A program made the translations under genes and the position numbers. A stretch of 64,000 nt of DNA from Drosophila persimilis. Lineage: Eukaryota > Arthropoda > Insecta > Diptera > Drosophilidae. Below are positions 25,196-36,355 of this stretch, in pieces (within the stretch, counting starts at the first letter, position 1; each line of letters starts with the position of its first letter). The notes beneath the pieces were generated by a model. That model was not told where the DNA came from, did not search any database, and saw nothing but the letters and a program-made list of their open reading frames with translations. Location: positions 1,550,001 through 1,614,000 of the forward strand of contig NW_020825343.1 of the NCBI RefSeq assembly GCF_003286085.1, given 5' to 3'.

Positions 25196-28009
25196 CAGCG
25201 TCTCTCTACTAGAGCCTGCTAGAAAATCAATGTTTTATTCTGGCAAAATTCTATATATTACATTTTCTGCTTGAAAAAGTCTCCTCCTCCTAGTTCCCAA
25301 CTTTCTTCATACTCCACGGACGCCGAGTGGATTTTTGGTAGAATGCTGGAACTTTCGTTGTAGACAAGCTTTTATTCGCCAGCAAAACTCAGAGCTTCTA
25401 GGGCCTTAAAACAAATGCTTCTCAAAAAAAAAAATATATTTCGATTAAAAATCTATTTTTTGGGTTAAACGATCGCGTAAAAAATCGTTTTATCGAAAGT
25501 CATTGCTAGTCTACATCTTTGTTACATCGATCCACACGACTTTCTACAGCAAATAGACATCTACATTCCCTCTACACTGCTCGTCAATAGCCATCCTTTA
25601 TTTATAAGTTTATAATTTTAAAGAATTGACAAAAAGTTGTTATGCAAAAACCTGCAAAAAATGATTCTTCAAGTATATTTTTCGAAAAAGTCTAGAAATG
25701 TAGCAAAATAAATGTTTTTTAAACAGTTTTTTAAAGCTGTACTTTTTGCTTGGTCCCAAGAATATACGCACTAAAGTTAATTAATTTTTTGAAGGAAAAC
25801 TAACTTGAACTAAAATGTAATACTTAGATATTGTAAATCTTGGATTTAATAGAAAAAGAACAAAAAAATAGTTTTAGTAATGAGGTGCGGTCCTGGCTGC
25901 AGTTAGTGTTTCCTTTGGTGCCTCCAACTGTGGGCCACCGACATCTAATCTAGAGAATGAACTACATTTTCAATGATTTCAATGAATAATAGATTCAATC
26001 TATTTTGTCCACTCTCTGCCCCATCGTGGTGGCAAATCCATCAAATAAAATTCGACTCGCAAATAAACAAATTATATTTTACATCTAATAATAATCAGGA
26101 GGGGCGCCGTGGGGCTCATCAATTTATTGCCCGACGGACGATTTTTGCGTGTGATTTATGTATTTTGGTGTGCTGTGTGTTGTGTGTTGCAATGTTGCAT
26201 GCAAATCATGTGTGACAGTGCCACTGGCTGTGGCAGAGGTGTGTGCGTGGTGTGTGCGGGGTGTTCAATATTTTATTAATCGCACGTTATCAATCTGCCA
26301 GTGCCACAGAATGCCGCAGAGAGACACAGACCGAAAGCGGAACGGAAGCTCCAAAACCGGCGAGGAGGCAACAGAAGACACAGACCACATGCCACATGAC
26401 ACATGCCACACACACGGAGCGTATACGTAATGCGCAAATCAAAATCAGAAATCGGAGAGCCCCAATCTTGCGCCATGCCACAGCCGCCCTGAAGGCTGCG
26501 GCTACTTGGCAACAAATTCGATTTGCCTCTTGCCCCAGCCACCCGCGCTGCCCGTCCACATGCCACGCGCACACTTAAGACAACCGCCATCGGACATCGG
26601 ACATCGGACACTGGACGATGGGTAGTCGAGTCGAGTCGAGTCGTCGAGTCCTCCTTTGAAGCAGGAGGCCAGGAGGATCCTCTCCACCTCCACGTAGTAC
26701 CTGCCACAATCTCAATCTCCGAATCTGAATCTGAATCCCAGACCACCCCGTTCTAGTGTCAGTTATTAACGCAATTAATTCAATCATTATTGAATCATGC
26801 AATGCGCAAATGCGAAACGGCAAGTTGCAAGTACAAGTTGCATGCGCCAGCCACGTCCACGTCCACATGCATGCGGCAGGAGACGGCAGACGGCAGAAGG
26901 AGCACACACGATAATCATCGCTCGCTCCAAGGATAATGACGATAATCGTTAGAAGATGACGATGATTATGATTCTGTTTGGGGGAGGAGCCCCCCCCCAC
27001 CCCCTCCCCCTCCCCCTCTCGCTCTCTTTGTGTGTGTGTTTGTTCGTGCCCCACAGAACGCACGCACATATTTGTCATGTCAAATCGCATCCAAAGTGTT
27101 ACGTCAAAATCACATGCCCCTTCTGCCACACACACAAACAACCCTTTCTCTCCATGTCTCTCTCTCTCTCTCTGTCTGCTGCTCCTCCGTGGAAACCCAT
27201 TTGGCAACATTTTCATTAAATATGCCCAAAGTGAAGTTGCCATTTCCCTGACAGTTTATCAAATGCATGCCCCATGCACCCCCCATGCACATCCCACATG
27301 TGGCATCCATATCACCCATCGCCCATCTCCCACTCCACGGAACCCCCCCTGGATGGACGCATAGCACAAATTAGCCAGCAAATTGTTTGGCACATGGCAG
27401 GGAGCACAACAAACTGTCATGGCGGGCGGGCGGGGTGTTCCCTGGATATAGACGGGGGGCGGAGGGGGGGCACATAGGCTCTGGGGAATTCGATCAAGTG
27501 GAAAAGCCCCAAAAACAACTAAAAACTATTCTGCGAATAAGCGGGGGATAATTGAGGGCTGCAGAGAGCTATGATGATGTGATTTTTAATGGATTCGCGC
27601 TTATTATGGCATTAATATGATTGATATGCACCAAATCAAGAGCTATACAATATATATTATGATGGATATGACAGATATAATGCCTTAGCATCTTCAAGCA
27701 GTTCAACAATGCACCATATTGGAAGGTGGAATTCAATGCAAATAAAATAAAAAAGACTCACCTCAAATTTACTTCTACCTTCCACGGTTCTTCCCGAAAC
27801 AAAGAGAAACCAAGTCATATTCGTTGTTTTTCGTTTCACTCGCGCACTTTCACTCACTTTTTTCTCACATCCCCTTGCACTGCTTCTCGCCTGGCAAGGG
27901 GTCCGTTTTAACACTCACTCTCACAGAAAAAAAATCAAAAAACTCAAACTGAAGGCTATGGACATGCCGTTATTTCACATCGAATTCTTTCCACTCAAGA
28001 TCCCTTAGC
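25196..28009. other. bab1 intron segment, no gene seen
   Basis: Includes a GGACATC/GTCGA tandem patch (26590-26650), CT tracts (27017-27030, 27160-27173) and AT-rich DNA at 25380-25860. Long frames around 26.3-27.2 kb are low complexity. Confidence 0.45.
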
Positions 28010-28406
28010 TGGGAGCAGCGCTGGAAGCAGAGCTAAAGGCAGAGCTAGAAGCAGCGCTAGAAGCATTGCTAAAAGCAGCGCTTAGAGCAGCGCTGGAAGC
28101 AGCGTAAAAAGGAGGCTAAAAGCAGCGCTAGACGCAGAGCTAGAAGCAGCGCTAGAACCAGCGCAAAAAGCAGCGCTAAAGGCAGAGCTAGAAGTAGCGC
28201 TAAAAGCAGAGCTAGAAGCAGCGCTAGAAGCAGCGCTAAAAGCAGCACTTAGAGCAGCGAAAGCAGCGCAAAACGAAGTGCTAAAAGCAGCGCTAGAGGC
28301 AGAGCTAGAAGCAGCGCAAGAAGCAGCGCTAAAAGGAGAGCTAGAAGCAGCGCTAGAAGCAGCGCTAGAAGCAGCGCTAAAAGCAGAGCTAAAAGCAGCG
28401 TTAAAA
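28010..28406. repeat. 12-bp minisatellite AGCAGCGCTAGA, about 33 units
   Basis: GCAGCGCTAGAA and its variants (GCAGAGCTAAAA and similar) repeat for about 400 bases with few unit-length changes. Because 12 is a multiple of three, two minus-strand frames stay open across it, at 28082-28417 (SAAS-type) and 28249-28542 (LLAL-type). These are repeat products. Most units contain AGCGCT or AGAGCT, so the tract is rich in short palindromes. Confidence 0.85.
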
Positions 28407-28751
28407 CTGCGACGCAATTGCCTTTTTCCCGACTTTTTTTGCGCACAGTAAAAACATTGAAATTAATTGTTTTCACACTAGCTGTGATCTTTATTTGAAT
28501 TACTCCGCATCCTTTCGTCACTCCACACACATTGACTAGCATTTGGCGGGCTTTTCCACCAATATTTATAACTTTTCGGGCTTTTCACAACATTTTTCAC
28601 CACTTTTCCGACAGATTATCGTTTTAAACACGTACTGCACTTATCACACGGGTTTTTACTTAATTTTCCGTACGTTTTTCGCTATTTTCCCGCAATTTTA
28701 GCTCCGGCGAAAAAACGTGCGTCTGCGCGGGGAGATTAAATTTCACACTGC

Positions 28752-29225
28752 ACTCGGTCATCGGTCAGTTGAAGGTGAACGAACTCTCTCGTCAGATCTA
28801 AGAGAGGGTTTGTCTTTGCAAGGTGTGCGGTGTTTACTGTTGCTTTGGCTTATGTTCTAGCAGCGTAGAGGGAGTGAGCGCATAGCAGCCTCTCTCCCCT
28901 TTGATCCTCTCTTCCCACGGCATGTGGTGTCAGTGCGAGTGCAATGACCCAAAGCGGAGGCGAAAAGTTAAGAGCGCAGCGCCTTTGCTGAGAGCGGCTT
29001 AAGTTTTTTGGCAATGTATGTTTGACATCTGTAGGGTGGGAATGCGTGGGTGAGAGGATGAGCATTCTGTTCTTATCTTTGATCCGATTCTCTCTTCTCA
29101 CTGCAGCTGGTTTAGCGTACGGTGCTTTTGCTCTCTTACTCTCTTCCCCCCTCATGTTTAGTGGTGGCGAAAAGCTAAGAGAGAACTATGTATTGCTGAG
29201 AGGATCTAAGAGCAGCTAGACTTTT
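28752..29225 (+). repeat. degenerate ~205-bp direct repeats
   Basis: GGCGAAAAGTTAAGAG at about 28957 and GGCGAAAAGCTAAGAG at about 29166 each follow a CTCTCTTCCC stretch and are followed by TTGCTGAGAG and a GCAATGTRTG word. A third, weaker copy (GATCTAAGAGAGGG...GCAAGGTGTG) overlaps the candidate promoter. The layout recalls promoter-bearing tandem repeats of decayed transposons. Confidence 0.5.
28765..28799 (+). promoter_or_regulatory. candidate TATA-less core promoter (Inr + DPE)
   Basis: TCAGTT at 28765-28770 matches the Drosophila initiator TCAGTY with A(+1) at 28767. AGATCT at 28794-28799 falls exactly at +28 to +33 and fits the DPE consensus RGWYVT. No TATA box stands about 30 bases upstream. 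About 40 bases further on is a possible donor, TTTGCAAG|GTGTGC. The start could serve an intronic or alternative bab1 transcript, or belong to an old mobile element. Confidence 0.45.
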
Positions 29226-30535
29226 GCAATGTGTGCCTATGCCATGCGTAATGGTGGGAGGGAGATGGGAAGTAAGCCCTCGCTATTCCTGATAGAAGAT
29301 TTCCCTACGCTCTTTTCAAAGGGTTTGTGTGTGTGTGTGTGTGGGGGGAGGGGAATATCTTCATTAAGTAATAATACAAATCAATTGTATGGTTCTGTGC
29401 ATTGATAATTTGGTGATAAATATTTAATTAACTCTCCTGTTTCCTGTCGCACTGACGCCCCCCGCCCCCCGCCCCCTGCCTGCACCGACCATCGTGCGAC
29501 CACAGTTACAGGAATTTTTTAATCATTCCGCTGCCGCATACTTTGACACTTGAAGCATCCGTTTATCCGCATCCGCATCCACATCCGTATGCAACATGCG
29601 ACGAATTTTCCGCACGCCGCGACGAAAGTGCGACATTTGACGCCAGACAGAGAAACAGAGACGGGGCGAGAGAGAGAGAGAGCGAGAGCGAGGCAGTAGG
29701 CTGGAGACTGTGGAGTGTGGGGCAAGGCAGTGCATGGTTGGGGCATTACTATAATAATTGCATTCCCCACCGGAGTCCCACCGGACTGGCACTTTTCCCC
29801 TTGCTTTTCCGCCGTGGAGTGGACAAAAACCACCGCCGCAGACGATTACACAGAAGAATATTCCACGCCATTCCCGAAGTGAAACAATTTTTCATTTTGG
29901 ATATCAATTTGTTGTTTACATAATTGTAAAAAATGTTTTCAATAAACAAATTATTTGATTATTATGGCCGCCAATTAAAACAAAAGACAACGTGCCACGT
30001 ATGCAGGATGCGGCATGCAACTCCGACTGCAGATGGCCGCCAGCCGCCAGTCGCCAGTCGCCGCAACAACAGCAACAAAAGTATCAAGCGACAATCAGAG
30101 GCAGATGCAGATGTCGGACCAGGACCCGACGACTCGACCACCAACAGGATAAACTGTTTGTCGCTTTGCGTTTTTTACCCCAGAGCCAGGAGGCATGTGC
30201 CCGCCTGCCTGCCACACTTTGAATCCCGTTCGTCCGACGAGGGCGGGGGGGGGGGGCCGTGTGGCACGGCGCGTGGTTCGAAATATTTAATTGCCTTGTA
30301 TTGCGGTTGGCTGCGACGCGTATTAAAAATATTTACCCGCAGAAGTACACACACAGGCGGGGCGTGTGTGCGCGCTTGGCAGGGTGTAATGGCAGTGGGG
30401 GCCTCCTGAGGTGTCGGTGTCCGTGTCCGTGTGTTTTATTTTCACGCTCAGTGTGTGTCCTGATGGCCCGGCATTGTCACTGCCTTCAGTCTCTGCCTCC
30501 AGGTGATGGGCATAATACTCTTGATCGGTTAGAGA
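29226..30535. other. bab1 intron segment, no gene seen
   Basis: A TG tract at 29324-29341, the CCCCCCG tract at 29457-29480, a GA run at 29667-29690 and a poly-G run near 30244-30255. Frames at 29.5-30.4 kb are not convincing proteins. Confidence 0.45.
29457..29480. repeat. CCCCCCG tract, second copy
   Basis: Shares the word CCCCGCCCCCCGCCCCCTGC with the tract at 3595-3623 and is likewise G-quadruplex capable on the minus strand. Confidence 0.6.
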
Positions 30536-30539
30536 GTCA

Positions 30540-31150
30540 ATCTTTAGTATTTTCTAGTATTTTGTTTGGTATTCATTTGGTATTTCTTTCTTATGACTTT
30601 TTATGATTCTACTTTTATTATAGTATTTATGTGATATTTTAATGATATTCATTTGTTCTAGAGAGAGCTAATCTGTTGTATTTTTTTGGTATTTTTTTAG
30701 TATATTTTTAACATGACTTTTTATGATTTCACTTTTTCTATATTAGTTATGTGTTATTTTAATGGCAGTATTATTTTTCAGTATTTTTGGTATTTTTTTT
30801 AGCATTTTTTGTATATGACCTTTTATGATTCGACTTTTTTTTATATTATTTATGTGATATTTTAAGAGCATTAATTTGATCTAAAGAGAGATAATCTTTA
30901 GGTTTTTGTGGTATTTTTTTTATTCATTTAGTATTTGTTTGATATAACTTTTTATGATTTGACATTTTCTCTGTTATTTATGTGATATTTAATGGCATTC
31001 ATTTGTTTTAGTATTTTTAGTATTTTTGTAAATATGCATTTTTTCTAGTATTTATGTGGTAGACAAAATGATTAGTATTAAATAAGTGCTATTTTTAGTA
31101 TTGTCAGTATTCCTGGTATGTTTGGTATATTTGTTATATTTTTTTTAATG
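30540..31150 (+). repeat. GTATTTTT repeat island with embedded ~120-bp units
   Basis: Beyond the GGTATTTTT words, a longer unit containing ATGACTTTTTATGATT, then TATTTATGTGATATTTTAA and GCATTAATTTG, is repeated about four times (near 30590, 30715, 30815 and 30950). This island is therefore a tandem array of roughly 120-bp units, not just simple sequence. Confidence 0.65.
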
Positions 31151-33904
31151 ATTCTTGAAAAAAATCTCAGTCTAGTGAAATTTCTGAATGCTGATGGAAG
31201 ATTGACGCTCGGTTAGAGCTCTGTTTCTACCCATCTATCCAAATGACTCACTATATCCATAGTTTTGAGGAAAGCTCCCTCCCAATGCCTGTTCTGTGGC
31301 CCATATATCGATCGTTTATAGCTTATTCCTTTCAACTTTTTATCGATTAAAGACCAAATCCATGCAAAGAACAATCCATTTTCCCTGTAGTTCCTTATAT
31401 TTCCTTATAGCACTCTCTTGATTGATGGTACATCCCATCGTCTGCATTCCACGAATCGTTTTCCATCCACTGTCATTCGACTGATCTTTGGGGGGATCTG
31501 CTTAAATTATGTTTCATCTCATTTTCATTCAATTATTTGTTTAATCAATGTTTAATTTTGATGAAGTCGCATGAGATTATGGAAATTTACTGCCATCTTC
31601 TATCCCCACTCCCACCCGCACCCCCACCCCTTCCATTCCCATCGAAAGGATACTGTTAAATTTTATTTTTATTTCCATGCCGTTAATATTGAATTTTAAT
31701 TTGTAAGCCCCCGGTCCCCAGGTCATCCCGACAGTGGATGTATCGCTGGTATCTCTATCTGTGCGTGTGTGTGTGTGTGTGTTTGTGTTTGTATCTTTGA
31801 GCCGTGACAGATTGCCCTGGCTGGGTTCTTGCCCCATGCCATCCTGGGGCACAGCCTACATGCAACTCTCTGCCCCCCCCCCCCCCCACTCTCCTGGACA
31901 CAGTGCAACAGTAAGTTGTCAATTAAATTTGGTCAGCCACATCAAGCAACCTCTCTGTCGCCGTCGCCGTCGCCGTCGCCGTTGCTGTCTCTGCCACTGG
32001 TCGGCCTTCCATCTGCCCCTCCACCCACCCCTCCTGCCGCACCTTCTCGCTCTCCCCCCACTCTGTCCGCCCCTTCAACCGATCTGCCGTTTGCTTAATT
32101 TATATGTATCGCCCGTGTAATTGTCAATATGCCAATAAGCTGCGTGTGGCAATATATATAAAAAATAATCGAATGCTGGCCGATGTGGGCCAGGGGCAGG
32201 AGGCAACCTGCAACCTGCAACCTGCAACCTGCAACCTGGAGTTGCAAACAATTGTGGGTAAAAGGGGGGTGGGTGAGGGGGTTCTACAAGAGAGGAGTGA
32301 TTGTTTGTTTCAGTTTATTGAAAGCAGAGAAATCAATCGGGAAAAAAGGCAGCGGTTCAGGGATGCAAAATATCCAAAAAAATATTCATCAAAAAAAAAC
32401 AAGAGTATTTTATTATACATAAAATAGGGTTTTAAGAGATAAATCACATTGCACATACCGGAAGAAAAACATTAGCTATGGTCTGTAATTGATGCCATTG
32501 TGTGTGGAGTGTGGAGCCCAGCCCTGAGTGCAATTTTGTGGGCGGGCAGGAAGAATAACAAGTCCAACGTGTTGGACGTAAGTAGCTCAAAAGTGTTAAG
32601 GATTCAATTAAAGCGATACAAAAACATACGCACACACAGGCAACCATACAAACACACCCACACAGATGCACAGGATGCACAGGATACGCTGGGAGTGGGA
32701 AAGAAATGCAGCAGATATATTTGGGTGAGCGAGAGAGAGAGAGAGGGGGAGAGAGATGGGTAAACAAAAGAGCCGCAGAGCTATAATTCGATTATGGATT
32801 TTCCGCCATATTAATGCGAAATATTTGCAGCGCAGTCAACGGCGAGAAGCAACAATGCCACCAGCAACAACAATTAAAGCCAGGCTCTTGCCGCACACCC
32901 ACACACAGAGGCAGTGGGGAATGGTGGGGGGGGGGGGGCTCAACCATAATGGCAACAGAAATTATAAATGACGCGACAGATGAAATGTCACTGCATTGAC
33001 TCTTACTTATTTCATTTATTTAATTAAATGTGTGTGTGTGTGTGTGTGTGTGTGTGTTCCAAAGATATTGAACTTCGATCGAAGAACGGCTTTAATTGCG
33101 AGCTGGTGGGGGCACTCCTTAGATTATCCCACTTTAATCGGCTCTTAAAGTCTGGCTTTCAAACGGAAGTCGAAGCTACAACCAGCCCTGCACAGACCAG
33201 ACCAGACCAGACCCCCCGCTTCTTTGGTGGGTTATACAAATAGAACTGCACTTGGGAAAAGTTTATCGGCTCTCCGAAACGAAAACTAAGCTAAAACTTA
33301 AATATGCAACAGGAAATATACGCCAATCAAGTGCCAATCTCAAGAGCCTGACGTCAGGGCAGTGGCAACAACATGAAATGTCTTTAAAATAGTACGAAAT
33401 GCTAGGACAGAGCCGGTTGAGGAGCGGAGAGGGGGGGGGGGGGGAGGGCATGGGGGCTTTCAGCGTAACGTCTTATGACCTGAAAAGTGGCAACAAAAGC
33501 GGCCAACCAACTAACAAACCAACTGACGGTACGGACAGCCACAACCCAACAACAACAGCTCCCCCTCCTCCTCCTCCAACTACAACTCCAACTCTTCCAC
33601 CGAAAACAACGTCTCTTGCACTTTTACTGGCGAGGGCCAGGGCTGGGGGCTGAGGGCGGGGGCGGGCGGCACAGGGTATGCAAAATACTTTTGCATAGAT
33701 TAACGAACAAAACTTTTTGTGAACTGCCGCCAGTCCCCTCTTCTGCCCCATCGAATCTAGCCATTAGATGGGGTAGGGGGTTCAAGAAAGGTTGCCATCC
33801 GAATATAGCGTAATATCCACACCGTAAATGGATCAAAACTTATTGAGCTCATACAACTAGAACATAAGCAGTATAAAAGGAAGGAAAAAGAAATGTAGTT
33901 CATA
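31151..33904. other. bab1 intron segment, simple repeats, no gene
   Basis: Contains a TG tract (31763-31783), CGCCGT repeats (31957-31982), five copies of CAACCTG (32204-32238), GA runs (32731-32757), a (TG)14 tract (33029-33057), a poly-G run (33430-33444) and ACCAGACCAGACC near 33200. No plausible coding region. Confidence 0.5.
32204..32238 (+). repeat. CAACCTG heptamer, five copies
   Basis: Five perfect head-to-tail copies, indicating recent slippage. Confidence 0.75.
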
Positions 33905-34500
33905 TTTTTCGGTATTTTGTACATATGTATAGGACAAAGTCGTATTTTTGTTCAAAAAAAAATGTTTATGAGATTAAATTGGTTTGGTATTTTTCGGGTT
34001 TTGATTTTGTATTTTCGGTATTTAGTAAATACAAGAGGATGTGGTACCTTAAAAGATGTTTATGCAAATTTGTTTGGTATTTTTTTTTATTTACTTGAAA
34101 TGATGTCGTATTTTGGTTTAAATACCATGAACATAAATACAGAGGATGTGGTACCTTAAAAAATTTGTATACAAATTCGTTCGGTATTTTTTTTATATAC
34201 TTGAAATGATGTCGTATTTTGGTCTAAGAACCATGAACAAATGGGACTTAATTGATTTGGTATTTTTGGTATTAAGTATAAGAGGAAAACTTTCATGTTT
34301 GAAATCAATTTTGGTATTTTTCGGTATTTTTTGCGATTCTTGGTATCTATTGATTTTGGTGCTTTTGGTATTTTTCAGTATTTTTATTTTTTTAATTGTC
34401 ACAACTCAATAATGTGTTTTTTTCTAGTATTTTATTGATTTTGCTAAATTAAATAATAATTTTTTTAAATATTCGTTTAGCATTTCTGGTATTAGCAGGC
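33905..34500 (+). repeat. GTATTTTT island containing a ~115-bp duplication
   Basis: AGAGGATGTGGTACCTTAAA occurs near 34034 and again near 34141, each followed by ATACAAATT/ATGCAAATT, a TTCGGTATTTTT or TTTGGTATTTTT word and ACTTGAAATGATGTCGTATT. The two copies are highly similar, so the duplication is young. Confidence 0.7.
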
Positions 34501-35714
34501 TAGAAATGGATGGTTCCCCTCAAAGAACCCCCATGGCATGGTTCCAGAGACATATTTATGCCCGTACCTAATGCATATTATATGTGGTATATGTACAATA
34601 TATGTAGATGAAAACTTATTGAGCTCTCAGAAAACTTTAACGAAAATCTGTGGTGCCGCTTGCCGCGTTGCCTGCCTGCCTCGGTCTGCCAACAAATATG
34701 CATTTTGCCAGCGTAAATAATTTATTAAATTTTATTGCTGAACGACAGGTGGAACGAGAACTGAGAACTGAGAACAGAGAGCTGAGAATGAGAATGAGAG
34801 CAAGAGAAACAACAAAATGGAGAATTGTGAATGCCATTGTCAGTCTGTTGTCTTTTGTCTGGCTGGCCCTCTTCGTCGAGTCGTTGATGTTACTGCTGTT
34901 TTGGTTGTCGGCCAAATTGCCCTTTTCTATGGCCCCGAAACTGCAACAGAAAGTACTGTCTTGTGCCACACAACAACCTGCCACCTGCCACTTGCCACCA
35001 CCAGACCCCCCCTACCGCCCAGGTGTGCAGCCACGTTGAAGTTTCTGCTGCTGCCGCGCGCTGTCTTATGAAAAATGCAAACCGAGCGTTGAATAATTCA
35101 TTATGAATTGAAATACATAATACTCATTTTGTTGCAGCATTTGAATGTGGCACCGGGAAATAGCCCTGAGAGACAGTCAGCCATTTTCTATGACTCCATT
35201 GCCCCCCCCACCCCCACCGACCGCCCTCTGAATTGGGCGCCAGACAGCGGCTTAATTGTTTTTCATATTTTAATGCCACACAACTTTCTCGCGAAGACAC
35301 AACCCCCGTCGCCGAAGCAAGGATTTTGTTGATATGCGCACATAAAATTTAAAATTAAATTTAGCCACGCTCCAAGAGACCCACGGGCTAGACAGACAGA
35401 CATTCGCCACCGCCGCCAACGCCGCCGCCCACAGACGATTCGCCATTTCTCAGAGAGAGAGACCAGAGAGCCAGGGGACAGAAACGACTGACAAACTGCC
35501 GCGATAAGGCCAGGACCCAGCCAGATACGGAGACGGAGACGGAGACGTTGAAGGGGGAGAGACCTTAACTTAGCGGAGACCTAATCAGCAAGGAGTAAGG
35601 ACTAAGGAATGACAAGTTAGAGAACGGCTGATGTTCCGACTAAGGAATACCCGTTAATCGGAGAGTGTCAAAGGATCTCAAAGGGGGGGCTCACGATTCA
35701 GTACACATTTGAAC
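34501..35714. other. bab1 intron segment, no gene seen
   Basis: GAGAACTGAGAACAGAGAGC purine repeats near 34755-34800 and a GGAGACGGAGACGGAGACG patch near 35528. A 129-residue frame at 34650-35039 lacks recognisable features. Confidence 0.45.
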
Positions 35715-36355
35715 ACAATTTTTAGTATTTTTTGTTTTCTTTAGGTATTTTGTTTGAGCTCTCAACATTTTAATATATTTCATTCCTTTTTTTATGGTAT
35801 TTTGAATACGAGAATGCAAGTTGAAGTTTTTTTTAGCAATTAGTATTATGTTAGTATTTTTTTGTATAATTTTTTAATGCTAATTGTACACTATTGAATA
35901 GTACTTTTCAGTATTTTTCTCGTATTTTCTGGTTTTGGGTTTTAGAATCCAAGGTGCAGTATTTTTTAGCAATTAGTATTATGTTAGTATTTTTTGTATA
36001 ATTTATTTAATTAATTATTTAATGCTTATTGAATACCATGTTATAGTATTTTTCTCGTATTCTATGGTTTTGGGTTTTAGAATGTAAGGTGCAGTATTTT
36101 TGAGTAATTAGTATTATGCTAGTATTTTTTGTATTATTTTATAATACTTATTGTATAGTATTTTTTAGTATTTTTCTCGTATTTTCTAGTTTTGGGCTTT
36201 ATAACTTTTTGAATACATTTTTTTTTGCTTTTTAAAAGTGCTATATTTAGGTATTTTGGTGTATTTTTTAGTATAGGCTTGAGAATTTTCAAAAATGATT
36301 TATTTTTGGATATCTCCTGCTGACTGAAGTATACAATTTTGCGGTATTTTCTAGT
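35715..36355 (+). repeat. GTATTTTT island with ~130-bp units
   Basis: AGCAATTAGTATTATG or AGTAATTAGTATTATG, then TTAGTATTTTTTGTAT, CAGTATTTTTCTCGTATT and GGTTTTGGGTTTTAGAAT recurs three to four times (near 35835, 35970, 36105). It is a tandem array. Confidence 0.7.

Noticed and set aside
26575..27243. 222-residue minus-strand frame
   Set aside because: Built on CT/TG tracts and GTCGA tandem words; no family resemblance.
30268..30280. GGTTCGAAAT, tRNA B-box-like word
   Set aside because: No A box at the right distance and no cloverleaf can be drawn; the matching Pol III terminator is absent.
34650..35039. 129-residue plus-strand frame
   Set aside because: Passes through GAGAACTGAGAA purine repeats, has no domain and overlaps equally long frames on the other strand.
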